Origin: Euborellia annulipes
Taxonomy: Eukaryota > Arthropoda > Insecta > Dermaptera > Anisolabididae
Reading direction: 5' to 3'
NCBI GenBank assembly: GCA_023213315.1
Contig: JAKCPI010010606.1
Span: 1 to 64,000, forward strand
Length of the DNA: 64,000 bases
The notes beneath the pieces were generated by a model that was not told the origin of the DNA, made no database searches, and saw only the letters and a list, made by a program, of their open reading frames with translations. The position numbers and the translations under genes were made by a program. Every line of letters starts with the position of its first letter. Positions within the stretch are counted from its first letter, which is position 1. This document shows positions 1 through 10,348 of this stretch, one piece after another.

Positions 1-343
1 CTGGTAAGAGTCATGACAAATGCCAGAAAAATCGCCACTCCAAATCGCCTCTTATTGAGATGAGGCGTTCCCTCGTACTTAATTTTGAGGGTTTTTTGTA
101 ATCCCGCGTTTATGTCAACCACCCAAGATCTGTAGGCCAACATCCGGGAAGAATTGTCAACATACCTGCTGATATGCTGGTAAAATTCATGACAAAATTC
201 CAGAAAATTCGCCACTTCAAATCGCCTCTTATTCTGGTACTTAATTTTGTGGGATTTTTCGTAATCTCGCGTTTATGTCAACCACCCAAGATCTGTAGGC
301 CAACATCCGGGAAGAATTGTCAACATACCTGCTGATATGCTGA
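1..343. repeat. Tandem duplication, period about 163 bp
   Basis: A block containing 'tcaaccacccaagatctg' and 'gctgatatgctg' occurs at about 111-179 and again at about 274-343, offset by 163 bp. The preceding 'aaatcgcctcttatt' part is also repeated at about 43 and 218. The second copy has lost about 20 bases and has point changes. The first copy is probably cut by the window edge, so the array may be longer. No coding potential is seen. Confidence 0.85.
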
Positions 344-1650
344 CAAATGCCAGAAATCGGCTTATTCAGTGTAATAATGAGGGGCGTCACCTACCTGATA
401 TGATTTTCAAAACTGTGTAAAACAAAACTTTAGATATTGTACCTACATTATAAAAATAATGATTCATAAAATGGGTTTTATTGCGTTTTGAAAAAAAAAG
501 GAAGTTATGCTGCAGCACTCTGTATATCCAGTATTTCGTTATAAACAGACAGACAGACTATATCAAAGACATCAAAAACTCGGCTGGTCGAATGTTTTTT
601 TTGTTGGGAATGAACTGAATGTTCCCTGAGAATCGAATTCAGATACCCGGCTTATCCTGTGCAAACGCTAGCTCTCAACTTTCCATAAATAGCAGAGTAA
701 GCATAAATAAATTCATTAATTTTTTTTGCCATGGAAATCGGTTAGTTGGTGGATTTCATAACGTCGTCTCCCACCCTTTCAAGAGTTTCTCGCTCGCTCT
801 CAACTTATCCACGAAAATAAAACCTACGAATCTGTCCAGAACACACCCTATCGAATTTTTTTTTTTTTTTTTTAACTCGATATTCAGATTTTTTTGTCAA
901 AGACAAAACCCAGCATTCTCTAAAAATATTGACTAAATATTTATATATTTTTCATTAAACTTATTTATATATTTTAGGACACTACAGCATAAGGGGAGGT
1001 TCACTGTCATTTAACCTCGATGCCATTCACAATCTCAAAAATAAAATCAAGGTTTTATTTATTCTAAAATTTAATTTAATAAAAAAAAATTGTATCTTTT
1101 TTTATTCTTTCCTTCTGTCGAGGTCAAACAATTATTATATAAAAGTAAATATTAAATTTTTTAACTTCCCAACCAAGTAAGTAGAAGCTTAGGTAATAAT
1201 ATATTAATAAAAAAAATCACCCCCTCGAGATTTTATCATATTTTGACGTTTCTAGTTACATTATATAGTGAGTAAATATCATTTCTGCATATCTATTGTA
1301 TTATATAGCGTATGTCTTGTTTTTCGTGACATTCCCTCCCTCAGAAAGACTGATTTCAATCAAAATTTTACACATAGGATATGAATATGTTCTAGAAGGG
1401 AATAGAAACATTTCATCCCTTATTCTCTGTACACTCTTTATTAAATTATCATAGGTCTTTGCAGTTTAATTTAGAACTTTACACAAGTGTAGGACTGGTA
1501 TAGAAATAAATTAACTTTTCCTGATAAGATAAATTTGAACTTTTTTAATGAATATTTTCAGAAAAATAAAAAATGCAAATCGTCCCTTTTTTCTCATTTC
1601 CTTGTTTCAGGATCACTCAATCACCCTAGGGATCCTCATTTGGACGAAAT
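344..1650. other. Non-coding AT-rich stretch
   Basis: No gene recognised. The reading frame at 619-936 includes a T-run translated as phenylalanines and has no recognisable domain. A short CAGACAGACAGAC tract at about 543-557, following 'cgttataaaca', resembles the tail of the (GACA)n-ended element at 8280-8400 and may be a decayed relative. An A/T homopolymer lies at about 856-874. Confidence 0.6.
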
Positions 1651-1655
1651 TTTAA

Positions 1656-2033
1656 GGTGCGCGTCGCGAAAAGCCGTTAGAACACGATTGACTACCGAGT
1701 TACTCGAGGCGGCAAGAGATGGCGTTAGTTTTTCCCATAGAAATACAAGGGATTTATTCCATTTGATTTTAAAGTTTCCAGCTAATTAATTATTTTTTAA
1801 CACAATCATTACTAATTTAATTATCTATAAGATATAGAGCGGATTTTTTAAAAATATCTTTTATTTAATGCGATTAATCTAAAAAAAAAATTTATTTTTT
1901 CGAAAATTAAAAAAAGGGCTTCTATAAGTTGTAGATATTTTAAATAGCTTTAATTTTAAAAAAATTTGAGGTCGATAGCTTCAAAATTGTGGCCGCTGGA
2001 AACTCCCAAAATTAGCACCACGAGACGCGCACC
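1656..2033. mobile_element. MITE flanked by TTAA (piggyBac-like candidate)
   Basis: The left end GGTGCGCGTCGCG (1656-1668) is inverted at the right end as CGAGACGCGCACC (2021-2033), matching at 12 of 13 positions. Both ends abut the tetranucleotide TTAA (1652-1655 and 2034-2037), the target-site duplication typical of piggyBac-superfamily transposons. The 378-bp interior has no transposase and is AT-rich apart from a segment near 1665-1725. It is a non-autonomous element. The superfamily is inferred from the TTAA only. Confidence 0.7.
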
Positions 2034-3769
2034 TTAAATGAAACTGTCTATGCCTGTTCTCTTGCTGATTGGCTAGAGTTATAGGAAGTTGAGCGATAGA
2101 GGGAAATTTAAAACTCCAGTCAGAGAGAGAAATTTGAACCTTTAAAATTTGCATTGTTTTTTAGAGTAAAGAAAAGATTATTATTAACTACATTAATTAA
2201 ATATTTTTTGCCCTTTAAAAAATATATAAAAATAAGTTTTTTAATTATAAAAATAACTTCAATTATAATTTTAAAATATTTTTTGATTGTTTATATATTT
2301 GATCCATGAGGGTTTGATAGTGAAGGAGGAGGGGGTTGAAATGAACTATTATAGCATAAATAAATAATATGAACTTTATTTTCTTTAAATAATATATTAT
2401 AATTGTTTTTGTTTTAAATAAAGCCATCAGAAAATCGCTTGCTTTTCGCCTTTGACAGAATCCTCACCCCCACCCCGCTGCTCTCTCTCTCACCCCTTTT
2501 GACTATCCCATGTGATCCGAATGTATAAACATGTGCTAAGTCATCTCAAATCATTTTTTTTTCATAATATATTTTTGACGTTTTGATTAGATTAAATGTT
2601 TGTGTTGCATTTGGAAACCGAAAGCATTTCTTTTCATATTTAAGCTCTAATCTATAATGAAAGAAAAAATAAAAATTAACATTATTCAATTTATTTTTCA
2701 TTAGACTGCAGTCATCATTTAAAATACAATCGAAATACACAGAACCTATGGAAATTTTGAATTAATTGACTGTTTACTTTCTTTTATATCGTCCCCACCC
2801 TCACCCATCCCCCCACTCTCGAAAACTCATAGGTGCTTGGCCAATCATCTGATAGAATGCTTAAGACAATCAACAGGGGATCGAGTCTATGTACTTTCCA
2901 ATGAGAAAAACTCCTTTATATTCAAATAGCAAGGTCAAAGAGGCTTCAGTTGAGTGGGGGCAGTGATAATTGTCGGTCGTTTCTTTCGAGCTTCGTCAGA
3001 TCCAATGAAAAACATAAATACTATTTTTTTTTTTTTTTTTTTTTTTTAATAAATCCATAATTCACTAATAAATTAATATAGAATTCGATCCATTTCAATA
3101 TTCTCGTTAATTAATTTTTGTTAATTCAATTGAATAAAAGTTTTATTTATGTTTCTAACTCATCCCAAGAGAAACAATGACTTTTATTTATAAATCGATT
3201 AAACAGAAATGAAAATTTGAAGTTGTTTAATCGCCAATAGATCTAACCAATATTGATTGATAAATTATTTTTTATTTTTTTCTATTAATATAAACTTTTT
3301 TTAATTTTATACACATCACTTTATTTATTTATCTATGTGTATACATTATGTAAACTCTCTTATTATATGTAGAATATATAGATATATATATTTTGATACG
3401 CGACATTCACTTTAGTAAGCGCCATCTAATTAATATGCAATTTCATAAAAGTTTATAAAGTTGATAAAAGTTACATGCAACTTTGTAAAAAAAAAAGTGT
3501 AGGTATATGTGTGTGTGTATGTGTGTGTAAGTGTATTTTTTTAATATATTCAAAATTATAGTAGAAAGATGTCTGACTCGTAATATTCTGCATCAAAGAT
3601 AATTTATATTTTCAAATAAACATTTATTTAGTTAGAAATTATGAAATTGTTAAATAATTAATAACTTCTAATTTGTTTTCCTCTAATTAAATGTATGTCC
3701 GATTTTTACTTTTTATTATTATATATTAATTGTGTACTTGATATGTTGATATTCCATAATATAATCTCC
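2034..3769. other. AT-rich intergenic DNA, no gene seen
   Basis: Only short chance frames occur. Low-complexity tracts include a T-run near 3025-3047 and a GT-rich tract near 3505-3530. Polypyrimidine patches lie at about 2470-2495 and 2785-2820. Nothing here supports a gene. Confidence 0.6.
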
Positions 3770-4175
3770 CAAGGGCGGATCCAGAGGAGTTTTTAGGAGA
3801 AGGGTGTAATCTGATGTGACTGGTAGCACACGACTTTCTCTTACTTTCGTTAATTTAAAGTTGAATTCTGTTTACCAGAGTATATATGCAAATCAAATTT
3901 TTAAGTATTCTTTTTTAAAATTTTATATTAAAAATAAAATTTCATTTCTAAGAAAAATATTTTTCTCAAATATTGTGGGCGGGTAATTACCCCCTTTACC
4001 TTGTATTTTCCGCTTTTTCACTCTGTGATCTTCGAGGGGGAGTTGGGGGGGGGGAGGCGGTTAGATTTTTACTTTCTCTTACTCTTACGATTTAACGCAC
4101 AGCATTGCATTACAATTTCAGGGGGAGGGGCAAACAAATTGTCTAGAGGCCCAAGACGACCTTAATCCGCCACAG
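3770..4175. mobile_element. Probable MITE with an HPR relic inside
   Basis: The left boundary 'aagggcggatccag' is echoed in inverse at the right ('aatccgccacag', 4164-4175), giving degenerate inverted ends of the GGCGGATCC type seen in many hAT-like MITEs. No clear 8-bp target duplication was found. At 3811-3895 there is a decayed HPR start hairpin ('gatgtgactggtagcacac', then 'actttctcttac'). A second 'actttctcttac' lies near 4070. Confidence 0.4.
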
Positions 4176-4686
4176 CCGGAATATAACTACAGTATAAAAC
4201 TTTATGGTGTTTAATAAATGTGTATAAAATAAATAGACGTGAAGTGCTAAAAATATTATAAAAACTTAGCCTGTTATAAATATTAAAAGAATGGAGAGCT
4301 AAATAGTTTTTAACCTTTAACATGGCTAAGGTAAATTTTAGTTTAATATAAGTTTATGAAAAAGAAAATTATGACAAATATATGTTAATTTTTTTAAGGA
4401 AAAAAAAAAATGAAATTATTAGTGGTTCTCTTATTTAATTTTTAAATTTCTTTATTTCTTTATTTTTGTTTAAATTCTTCTTGCTAGTAAAAAGCTTAAA
4501 TACCTTCCCAGGGGAAAAATGAGGCTCTTCTTAGCAACGGCTTAAATTTTTAAATTATTAAATGTATAAAGGCTTAGTATGTATGAAAATATTGCCTTCC
4601 TTAAAGAGTTATAGAGTTTAAAATCTTTTTTTTTTTTTCTTTTTTTAGATAAATTATTAATTTCTCGTTTTGATAAAAACAGTATA
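4176..4686. other. AT-rich stretch, nothing recognised
   Basis: No gene, RNA or element boundary could be supported. Homopolymer A and T runs are present (for example 4627-4641). Confidence 0.5.
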
Positions 4687-5071
4687 AGGTCTATTCTCTA
4701 AAAACAGGCGTTAAACAAATGGATGTTAAAAAGTAATGTAAGCGTTAAAAAATGCTATTGAAAATCACTTCCTTGCCTCAAATAGCTATTCTGTAAACAA
4801 AAACTTTAAAGCCAAAGCGTTAACATTTGGTAAATAGTGTTAAAAATTAATTAATGCCATGTCTAGGGGGTGGCTTTAATATTTTAACGTCGTGTTTAAA
4901 ATAAAAATGGCGCCCTTAACCTAAAAAGTAAGGTTATGATTTTGATAGCTTTGAAATAAAAGCAACATATTAACGTCGCTGTTAAAACTTTGTTTAGAGA
5001 ATAGCATTTTTTTAACTCTGATTGTTTTTAAATTACTTTTTAACACCCATTTGTTTTTAGAGAATATACCT
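4687..5071. mobile_element. MITE with 'ggtctattctctaaaaac' inverted ends, copy 1
   Basis: The element opens with AGGTCTATTCTCTAAAAAC and closes with the near-inverse ending AGAGAATATACCT. Subterminal blocks 'ggcgttaaa' and 'tttaacaccca' also pair. It is about 385 bp and non-coding, and contains 'atagctttgaaataaaagca'. A second, longer copy lies at 29242-29987. The superfamily is unknown. Confidence 0.75.
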
Positions 5072-5084
5072 GTATGTGTTAGTA

Positions 5085-5222
5085 AATAACCAACTCTGGG
5101 AACTAAACAATTTTGAAGGATTGATGATGGCTTAATAAAATTTTCCTGAAATGTCTCATAAATTTGTGAAATATTTCTTGGCTGTTCCTGCCCCTTTTCC
5201 TGTTGTATAAATAAACATCGAC
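5085..5222. mobile_element. Fragment related to the palindromic hammerhead-like elements
   Basis: The order 'ccaactctggga', 'gatgatggc', 'gaaatgtctcataaat', 'tgtgaaatatttcttggctg' resembles the better preserved fragment at 21685-21785 and parts of the arms at 46598-47079. The hammerhead-like core and stem are decayed here. Assignment to a Penelope-like family is inference. Confidence 0.4.
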
Positions 5223-5531
5223 TGACTTCATTGATTTAATAAATCTATTAAGCTAGCATTTTTTTTTTCAAAATTTTTAATTATAATTTATTGAATAATT
5301 TGAAAAGAGAAATGAATAAGAATTCCTAGAGAGAATTGTTTTTGCCGGAGCAAGAGAGGGGATATCGAGTGTAAAATTATTGAGGATAATACTCAAAATC
5401 AAAATATTTTTCACAAAAATTTTCTAATTATCCCGCCTCACTTCCCAATGAGAAATTCCTGGAAGCAGGCATGATATGTTATATATGAAAAAAAGAACAA
5501 ATATTTAATAAAATATATTGAACTAGCTGCG

Positions 5532-5556
5532 GTAGGGTTGCCTTCGGCAACCCTAC
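5532..5556. other. Stable GC hairpin with a cUUCGg tetraloop
   Basis: A stem of 10 bp ('gtagggttgc' / 'gcaaccctac') is closed by C-TTCG-G, an exceptionally stable RNA tetraloop. It marks the left edge of the composite element that contains the G-rich satellite. Similar cUUCGg hairpins occur at 53826-53842 and 53881-53897. Confidence 0.8.
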
Positions 5557-5639
5557 CCCGCTAGGCCCTGGCGGGCGGCGTCTCGGGATATGACTAAGAG
5601 TTGTCCAGATAAATGTATTTTAATTAATTATGAGGAAGA

Positions 5640-7990
5640 GTTATTTTTTATTTTAAATATTTGATTAATATATTTTTCAATTATTTACACCCTAAGAAAG
5701 CAACATTTTAAATTTTATTAAAATCGAATGAAAAATAAATTTTAGGGGGGGTCAGGGGGGTGATTGGTCTTTCTGAGGTCTAAAATACCATTTTTCAATT
5801 ATTTACACCCTAAGAAAGCAACATTTTAAATTTTATTAAAATCGAATGAAAAATAAATTTCAGGGGGGGTCAGGGGGGTGATTGGTCTTTCTGAGGTCTA
5901 AAATACCATTTTTCAATTATTTACACCCTAAGAAAGCAACATTTTAAATTTTATTAAAATCGAATGAAAAATAAATTTTAGGGGGACCAGGGGGGGGGGT
6001 GATTGAACTTTCTGGGGTCTAAAATACCATTTTTCAATTATTTACACCCTAAGAAAGCAACATTTTAAATTTTATTAAAATCGAATGAAAAATAAATTTT
6101 AGGGGGACCAGGGGGGGGGGGGGTGATTGCACTTTCTGAGGTCTAAAATACCATTTTTCAATTATTTACACCCTAAGAGAGCGTCATTTTAAATTTTATT
6201 AAAATCGAATGAAAAATAAATTTTAGGGGAGGTCACGGGGGTGATTGGTCTTTCTGAGGTCTAAAATACCATTTTTCAATTATTTACACCCTAAGAAAGC
6301 AACATTTTAAATTTTATTAAAATCGAATGAAAAATAAATTTTAGGGGGGGCCAGGGGGGGTGATTGCACTTTCTGAGGTCTAAAATACCATTTTTCAATT
6401 ATTTACACCCTAAGAAAGCAACATTTTAAATTTTATTAAAATCGAATGAAAAATAAATTTTAGGGGGGGTCAGGGGGGTGATTGGTCTTTCTGAGGTCTA
6501 AAATACCATTTTTCAATTATTTACACCCTAAGAAAGCAACATTTTAAATTTTATTAAAATCGAATGAAAAATAAATTTTAGGGGGGGCCAGGGGGGGGGG
6601 TGATTGCACTTTCTGAGGTCTAAAATACCATTTTTCAATTATTTACACCCTAAGAATGCAACATTTTAAATTTTATTAAAATCGAATGAAAAATAAATTT
6701 TAGGGGGGTCAGGGGGGTGATTGGTCTTTCTGAGGTCTAAAATACCATTTTTCAATTATTTACACCCTAAGAAAGCAACATTTTAAATTTTATTAAAATC
6801 GAATGAAAAATAAATTTTAGGGGGACCAGGGGGGGGGGTGATTGAACTTTCTGGGGTCTAAAATACCATTTTTCAATTATTTACACCCTAAGAAAGCAAC
6901 ATTTTAAATTTTATTAAAATCGAATGAAAAATAAATTTTAGGGGGACCAGGGGGGGGTGATTGAACTTTTTGAGGTCTAAAATACCATTTTTCAATTATT
7001 TACACCCTAAGAGAGCGTCATTTTAAATTTTATTAAAATCGAATGAAAAATAAATTTTAGGGGAGGTCACGGGGGTGATTGGTCTTTCTGAGGTCTAAAA
7101 TACCATTTTTCAATTATTTACACCCTAAGAAAGCAACATTTTAAATTTTATTAAAATCGAATGAAAAATAAATTTTAGGGGGGCCAGGGGGGGGTGATTG
7201 CACTTTCTGAGGTCTAAAATACCATTTTTCAATTATTTACACCCTAAGAAAGCAACATTTTAAATTTTATTAAAATCGAATGAAAAATAAATTTTAGGGG
7301 GGGGTCAGGGGGGTGATTGGTCTTTCTGAGGTCTAAAATACCATTTTTCAATTATTTACACCCTAAGAAAGCAACATTTTAAATTTTATTAAAATCGAAT
7401 GAAAAATAAATTTTAGGGGGGCCAGGGGGGGGGGGTGATTGCACTTTCTGAGGTCTAAAATACCATTTTTCAATTATTTACACCCTAAGAATGCAACATT
7501 TTAAATTTTATTAAAATCGAATGAAAAATAAATTTTAGGGGGGGCCAGGGGGGGGGGGGTGATTGCACTTTCTGAGGTCTAAAATACCATTTTTCAATTA
7601 TTTACACCCTAAGAAAGCAACATTTTAAATTTTATTAAAATCGAATGAAAAATAAATTTTAGGGGGGGGTCAGGGGGGTGATTGGTCTTTCTGAGGTCTA
7701 AAATACCATTTTTCAATTATTTACACCCTAAGAAAGCAACATTTTAAATTTTATTAAAATCGAATGAAAAATAAATTTCAGGGGGGGCAGGGGGGTGATT
7801 GAACTTTCTGGGGTCTAAAATACCATTTTTCAATTATTTACACCCTAAGAAAGCAACATTTTAAATTTTATTAAAATCGAATGAAAAATAAATTTCAGGG
7901 GGGCAGGGGGGTGATTGAACTTTCTGGGGTCTAAAATACCATTTTTCAATTATTTACACCCTAAGAAAGCGTCATTTTAAATTTTATTAA
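5640..7990 (+). repeat. Satellite array, about 20 units of about 119 bp, with a 7-unit higher-order repeat
   Basis: The phrase 'attatttacaccctaag' recurs 20 times from about 5676 to 7945, a mean spacing of about 119 bp. Each unit is an AT-rich stretch followed by a G-tract with a TCA or CCA interruption and then 'ggtgattg'. Variants recur every seventh unit, about 834 bp apart: 'gagagcgtca' at about 6177 and 7011, 'aagaatgc' at about 6651 and 7486, and 'tttctgggg' after units 3 and 10. Units 3-9 and 10-16 therefore form a tandem higher-order duplication. Length variation lies mainly in the G-runs. Confidence 0.95.
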
Positions 7991-8313
7991 AATCGAATGA
8001 AAAATAAAAAAAATAAAATTTTAGGGGGGGGGGTGGGGGCGCAGAGCGGAAAAATCTTTTCAAATGTCGAATTGTTAGGGGGAGGAAGAGTTTTTATTTT
8101 TCATTTTAAAGATTTGATAAATATATTTTTCGTGAAGCGAGTTAGATCCTGTTTTCCAATGCTTTGCTATGGGGTAATTGATAACCCCCAAAAAGGGGGG
8201 TTCCCTACCCCTAATTCGATATAATGATAGCCTAAAACCACCCCCGGAAAATTCCCTACCCATTAAAAAAAACTCCATGAAAATCGGTCCAGTAGTTTCG
8301 GAGTCTATGCGTT

Positions 8314-8315
<2 letters not shown>

Positions 8316-8398
<83 letters not shown>

Positions 8399-8399
8399 G
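8316..8399 (+). repeat. (GACA)n microsatellite, about 80 bp
   Basis: An uninterrupted run of about 20 GACA/CAGA units. It forms the tail of the composite element to its left, and shorter tracts of the same motif sit inside most HPR copies. The D-R-Q-T-style frame through it is a translation artefact. Confidence 0.95.
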
Positions 8400-8430
8400 A
8401 TTGTCTTTTATATAATAGTATAGATTAACA

Positions 8431-8800
8431 CTGTTATTGATGATTGTTTAATTATTAATAAAAAAAAAAAATAAATATTAACCAAAAACATTCAACATCG
8501 TGTTATTTATTGGTTTTGCATTTATAAAAAAAAATGGTCAATGGCATATTTTTGAAATGGTGGGTAAAACTAAACTGAGTGGATGCATTTCTAGTTTAGA
8601 TTTTAAAACGTTTAAGTTAAAAAAAAATTAAAGTCCGTTTTTCTTGAGAATACCATCTTAATGAAAATTTTAATCTATAATAAGTCATTAGAAAACAGTA
8701 GTATGAATAGAATTCGATTTAACATAAATAATGGAATTTCAAACCTTCAGCTTTCAAAAAAATACTCGTAAATTTAAAAAGTAAAAATAAATAAATTAAA
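8431..8800. other. AT-rich stretch, nothing recognised
   Basis: No gene or element boundary is supported. It contains poly-A runs and no repeated motif recognisable elsewhere in the window. Confidence 0.5.
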
Positions 8801-9084
8801 GACTTGTTTTCAGCCCGAATTATTTTAATTTTCCTTGTCAACGTTTCGGGGACTAAACGTCATCCATCTTCAGAATAAAGGTGTTAAAAAATTCTTAGCA
8901 CTTCCTCCTTCAGTTGTTAGACAAATAAAAAAGGTTAGCATATTCCAAAATTTACATTTCTAACAACTGAAAAAGGAATTGCTAAGAATTTTTTCAACAT
9001 CAATTTTCGTCCTGAAGATGGGTGACGTTTAATCTCCGAAACGCTGACAAGGAAAATTAAAATAATTCGGACAGAAAACAAGTC
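8801..9084. mobile_element. Palindromic element with hammerhead-like arms
   Basis: Two arms (about 8801-8921 and 8960-9084) are inverted copies separated by about 40 bp. Each arm has CTGAAGA, a short stem region, and CGAAAC in the order of a type I hammerhead ribozyme core: minus strand 8837-8877 and plus strand 9012-9052. The cleavage triplet would be GTT or GCT, which is poor, and stem I is decayed. A better preserved single arm of the same family is at 51333-51452. Hammerhead motifs with very short stem III are known from Penelope-like retroelements; that link is inferred. Confidence 0.7.
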
Positions 9085-9399
9085 TTTCTTTTTATTTCGA
9101 TCGACCTTCCTCCACATTGTTTTTGAAAATAAATTATGATTTATCATAATTAATTTCTAATTAAAACATTAAATGAAACGATTTGAACCTAAAATTTTAT
9201 TTCACGAAGCTTTTCTTTAGAAAAGTTTAAATCTGAACCAGAGTAGGGGTCGTTATTTAAAATAAAAATTCAACGTAATCGATCATTTCAATAAAAATAA
9301 CATATGTGCTCAGAATAGGCTGGAGATCCCGGGTTTGATTCCCCAACAAATACAATTACTCACAAAAATTGATAAATAGGCAGGTAAATTATTAGGATG
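9085..9399. other. AT-rich spacer with a tRNA-like B box
   Basis: At about 9310-9355 the phrase 'gggtttgattcccc' resembles a pol III B box preceded by 'ctcagaataggctggagatc'. No A box or acceptor pairing was found, so it is at most a SINE or tRNA relic. Nothing else is recognised. Confidence 0.4.
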
Positions 9400-9737
9400 A
9401 TAATAGATAGGAAAGGAGCGTGCAGCCAGGTAATCAGTCTTCACGAAATTAAACTCTCTGTTAAGGAAACAGTTTCTGTTTTAATGAGGATGGCTTTAAA
9501 ACTCATTAAAACCGAAACTGTTTTGAGGATGGCTTTATCTCATTAAAACCGAAACTGTTTGAGGATGGCTTTATCTCATTAAAACCGAAACTGTTTTGAG
9601 GATGACTTTATCTCATTAAAACCGAAACTGTTTTGAGGATGGCTTAAACTCATTAAAACCGAAACTGTTTCCTTAACAGAGAGTTTAATTCCGTGGAGAT
9701 TGATTATCTGGCTGCACTCTCATTTCCTATCTATTGT
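9400..9737. mobile_element. Inverted-repeat element enclosing a tandem hammerhead-like array
   Basis: Long inverted ends pair 'aatagataggaaa', 'cagccag', and 'aattaaactctctgtta' with their inverses, so the arms are about 80-90 bp. Between them (9486-9670) a 36-38 bp unit is repeated five times. Confidence 0.8.
9486..9670 (+). repeat. Five tandem 36-38 bp units with a GAGGATGG...CCGAAAC core
   Basis: Each unit reads approximately 'gaggatggctttatctc' then 'attaaaaccgaaactgtt'. The GG...CC flanks and the TTT/AAA blocks can pair as a stem between the TTGAGGA and GAAAC motifs, the arrangement of a hammerhead core with C3 changed to U. There is no room for stem I between units, so catalysis by single units is unlikely. 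The left inverted arm also pairs with each unit. Confidence 0.8.
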
Positions 9738-9745
9738 TTATTGCT

Positions 9746-10348
9746 ACAACAGCAAGTTATTTAAACTCGTGGATATATAAAAAATGAGGTGGCATCTTAG
9801 TGCCATCCAATCCAGTGGTATTTTAAAACAACTTGAGATGATATATGAAAAAAAATTATTTAGTCCAATTATATGTTTATTTACTACACTTTTTAAAAGC
9901 TCAAAAAAATAAGAAAATGAAGTGGAGGGGAATGGAGGACCTTTCAAGAGCAAAGGATAACCGGAAAATATCAGGAGTCTCTAAAAGATCTTGATAGAGG
10001 CAAAAAAAGCAATCACTTATGTGCAGAAGAGGTTTACGGAAAATTTCAATGTCGTAGAAGGGAAATTATTTTTTGTATTGTGGATAGATTTGTTATAAGG
10101 AAAAAAAAAAATATCACGAGGGAGGGGAGAAATGCCATTTATCAGAATTCCGAATTGTTGTCATTTTCAAAAGATGTCTTTTTGCAAAATGTATTTCTAT
10201 TCGATCTATTTTCTATATTAATGGATTAAAATATTTTGAAGAATCAATTTTTTTAATTCCAAATATGCAACTGGTTAATACAACACTAAAAGATAATAAT
10301 GGTCATTTGAAAATTAATTATTTTTTTCCCAATTTAATGTCAAAAAAA
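9746..10348. other. AT-rich stretch, no gene seen
   Basis: Frames are short and unsupported. No recognisable repeat except local poly-A and poly-T. Confidence 0.5.

Larger units (their letters stand above)
5522..8430 (+). mobile_element. Composite interspersed element: GC hairpin, satellite, (GACA)n tail
   Basis: Inferred extent. It begins with the GC-rich hairpin block, continues through the satellite array, then a unique part (8030-8280) and a phrase 'aaaatcggtccagtagttt' leading into (GACA)n. It ends in an AT-rich 'tatataatagtatag'. This layout (GC-rich head, phrase before a tetranucleotide tail, short AT end) resembles a class of non-autonomous interspersed repeats common in arthropods and molluscs. 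No reverse transcriptase or helicase remains. The boundaries need a second copy for confirmation. Confidence 0.45.

Noticed and set aside
5532..5556. Rho-independent terminator
   Set aside because: The hairpin is GC-rich but not followed by a T-run, and the genome is eukaryotic.
5640..7990. CRISPR array
   Set aside because: The spacing is regular, but the whole unit is repeated with no unique spacers, and the DNA is eukaryotic.
8075..8423. Three overlapping frames near the satellite end, including a repeated D-R-Q-T peptide
   Set aside because: They translate the (GACA)n tract and G-rich repeat sequence on both strands.
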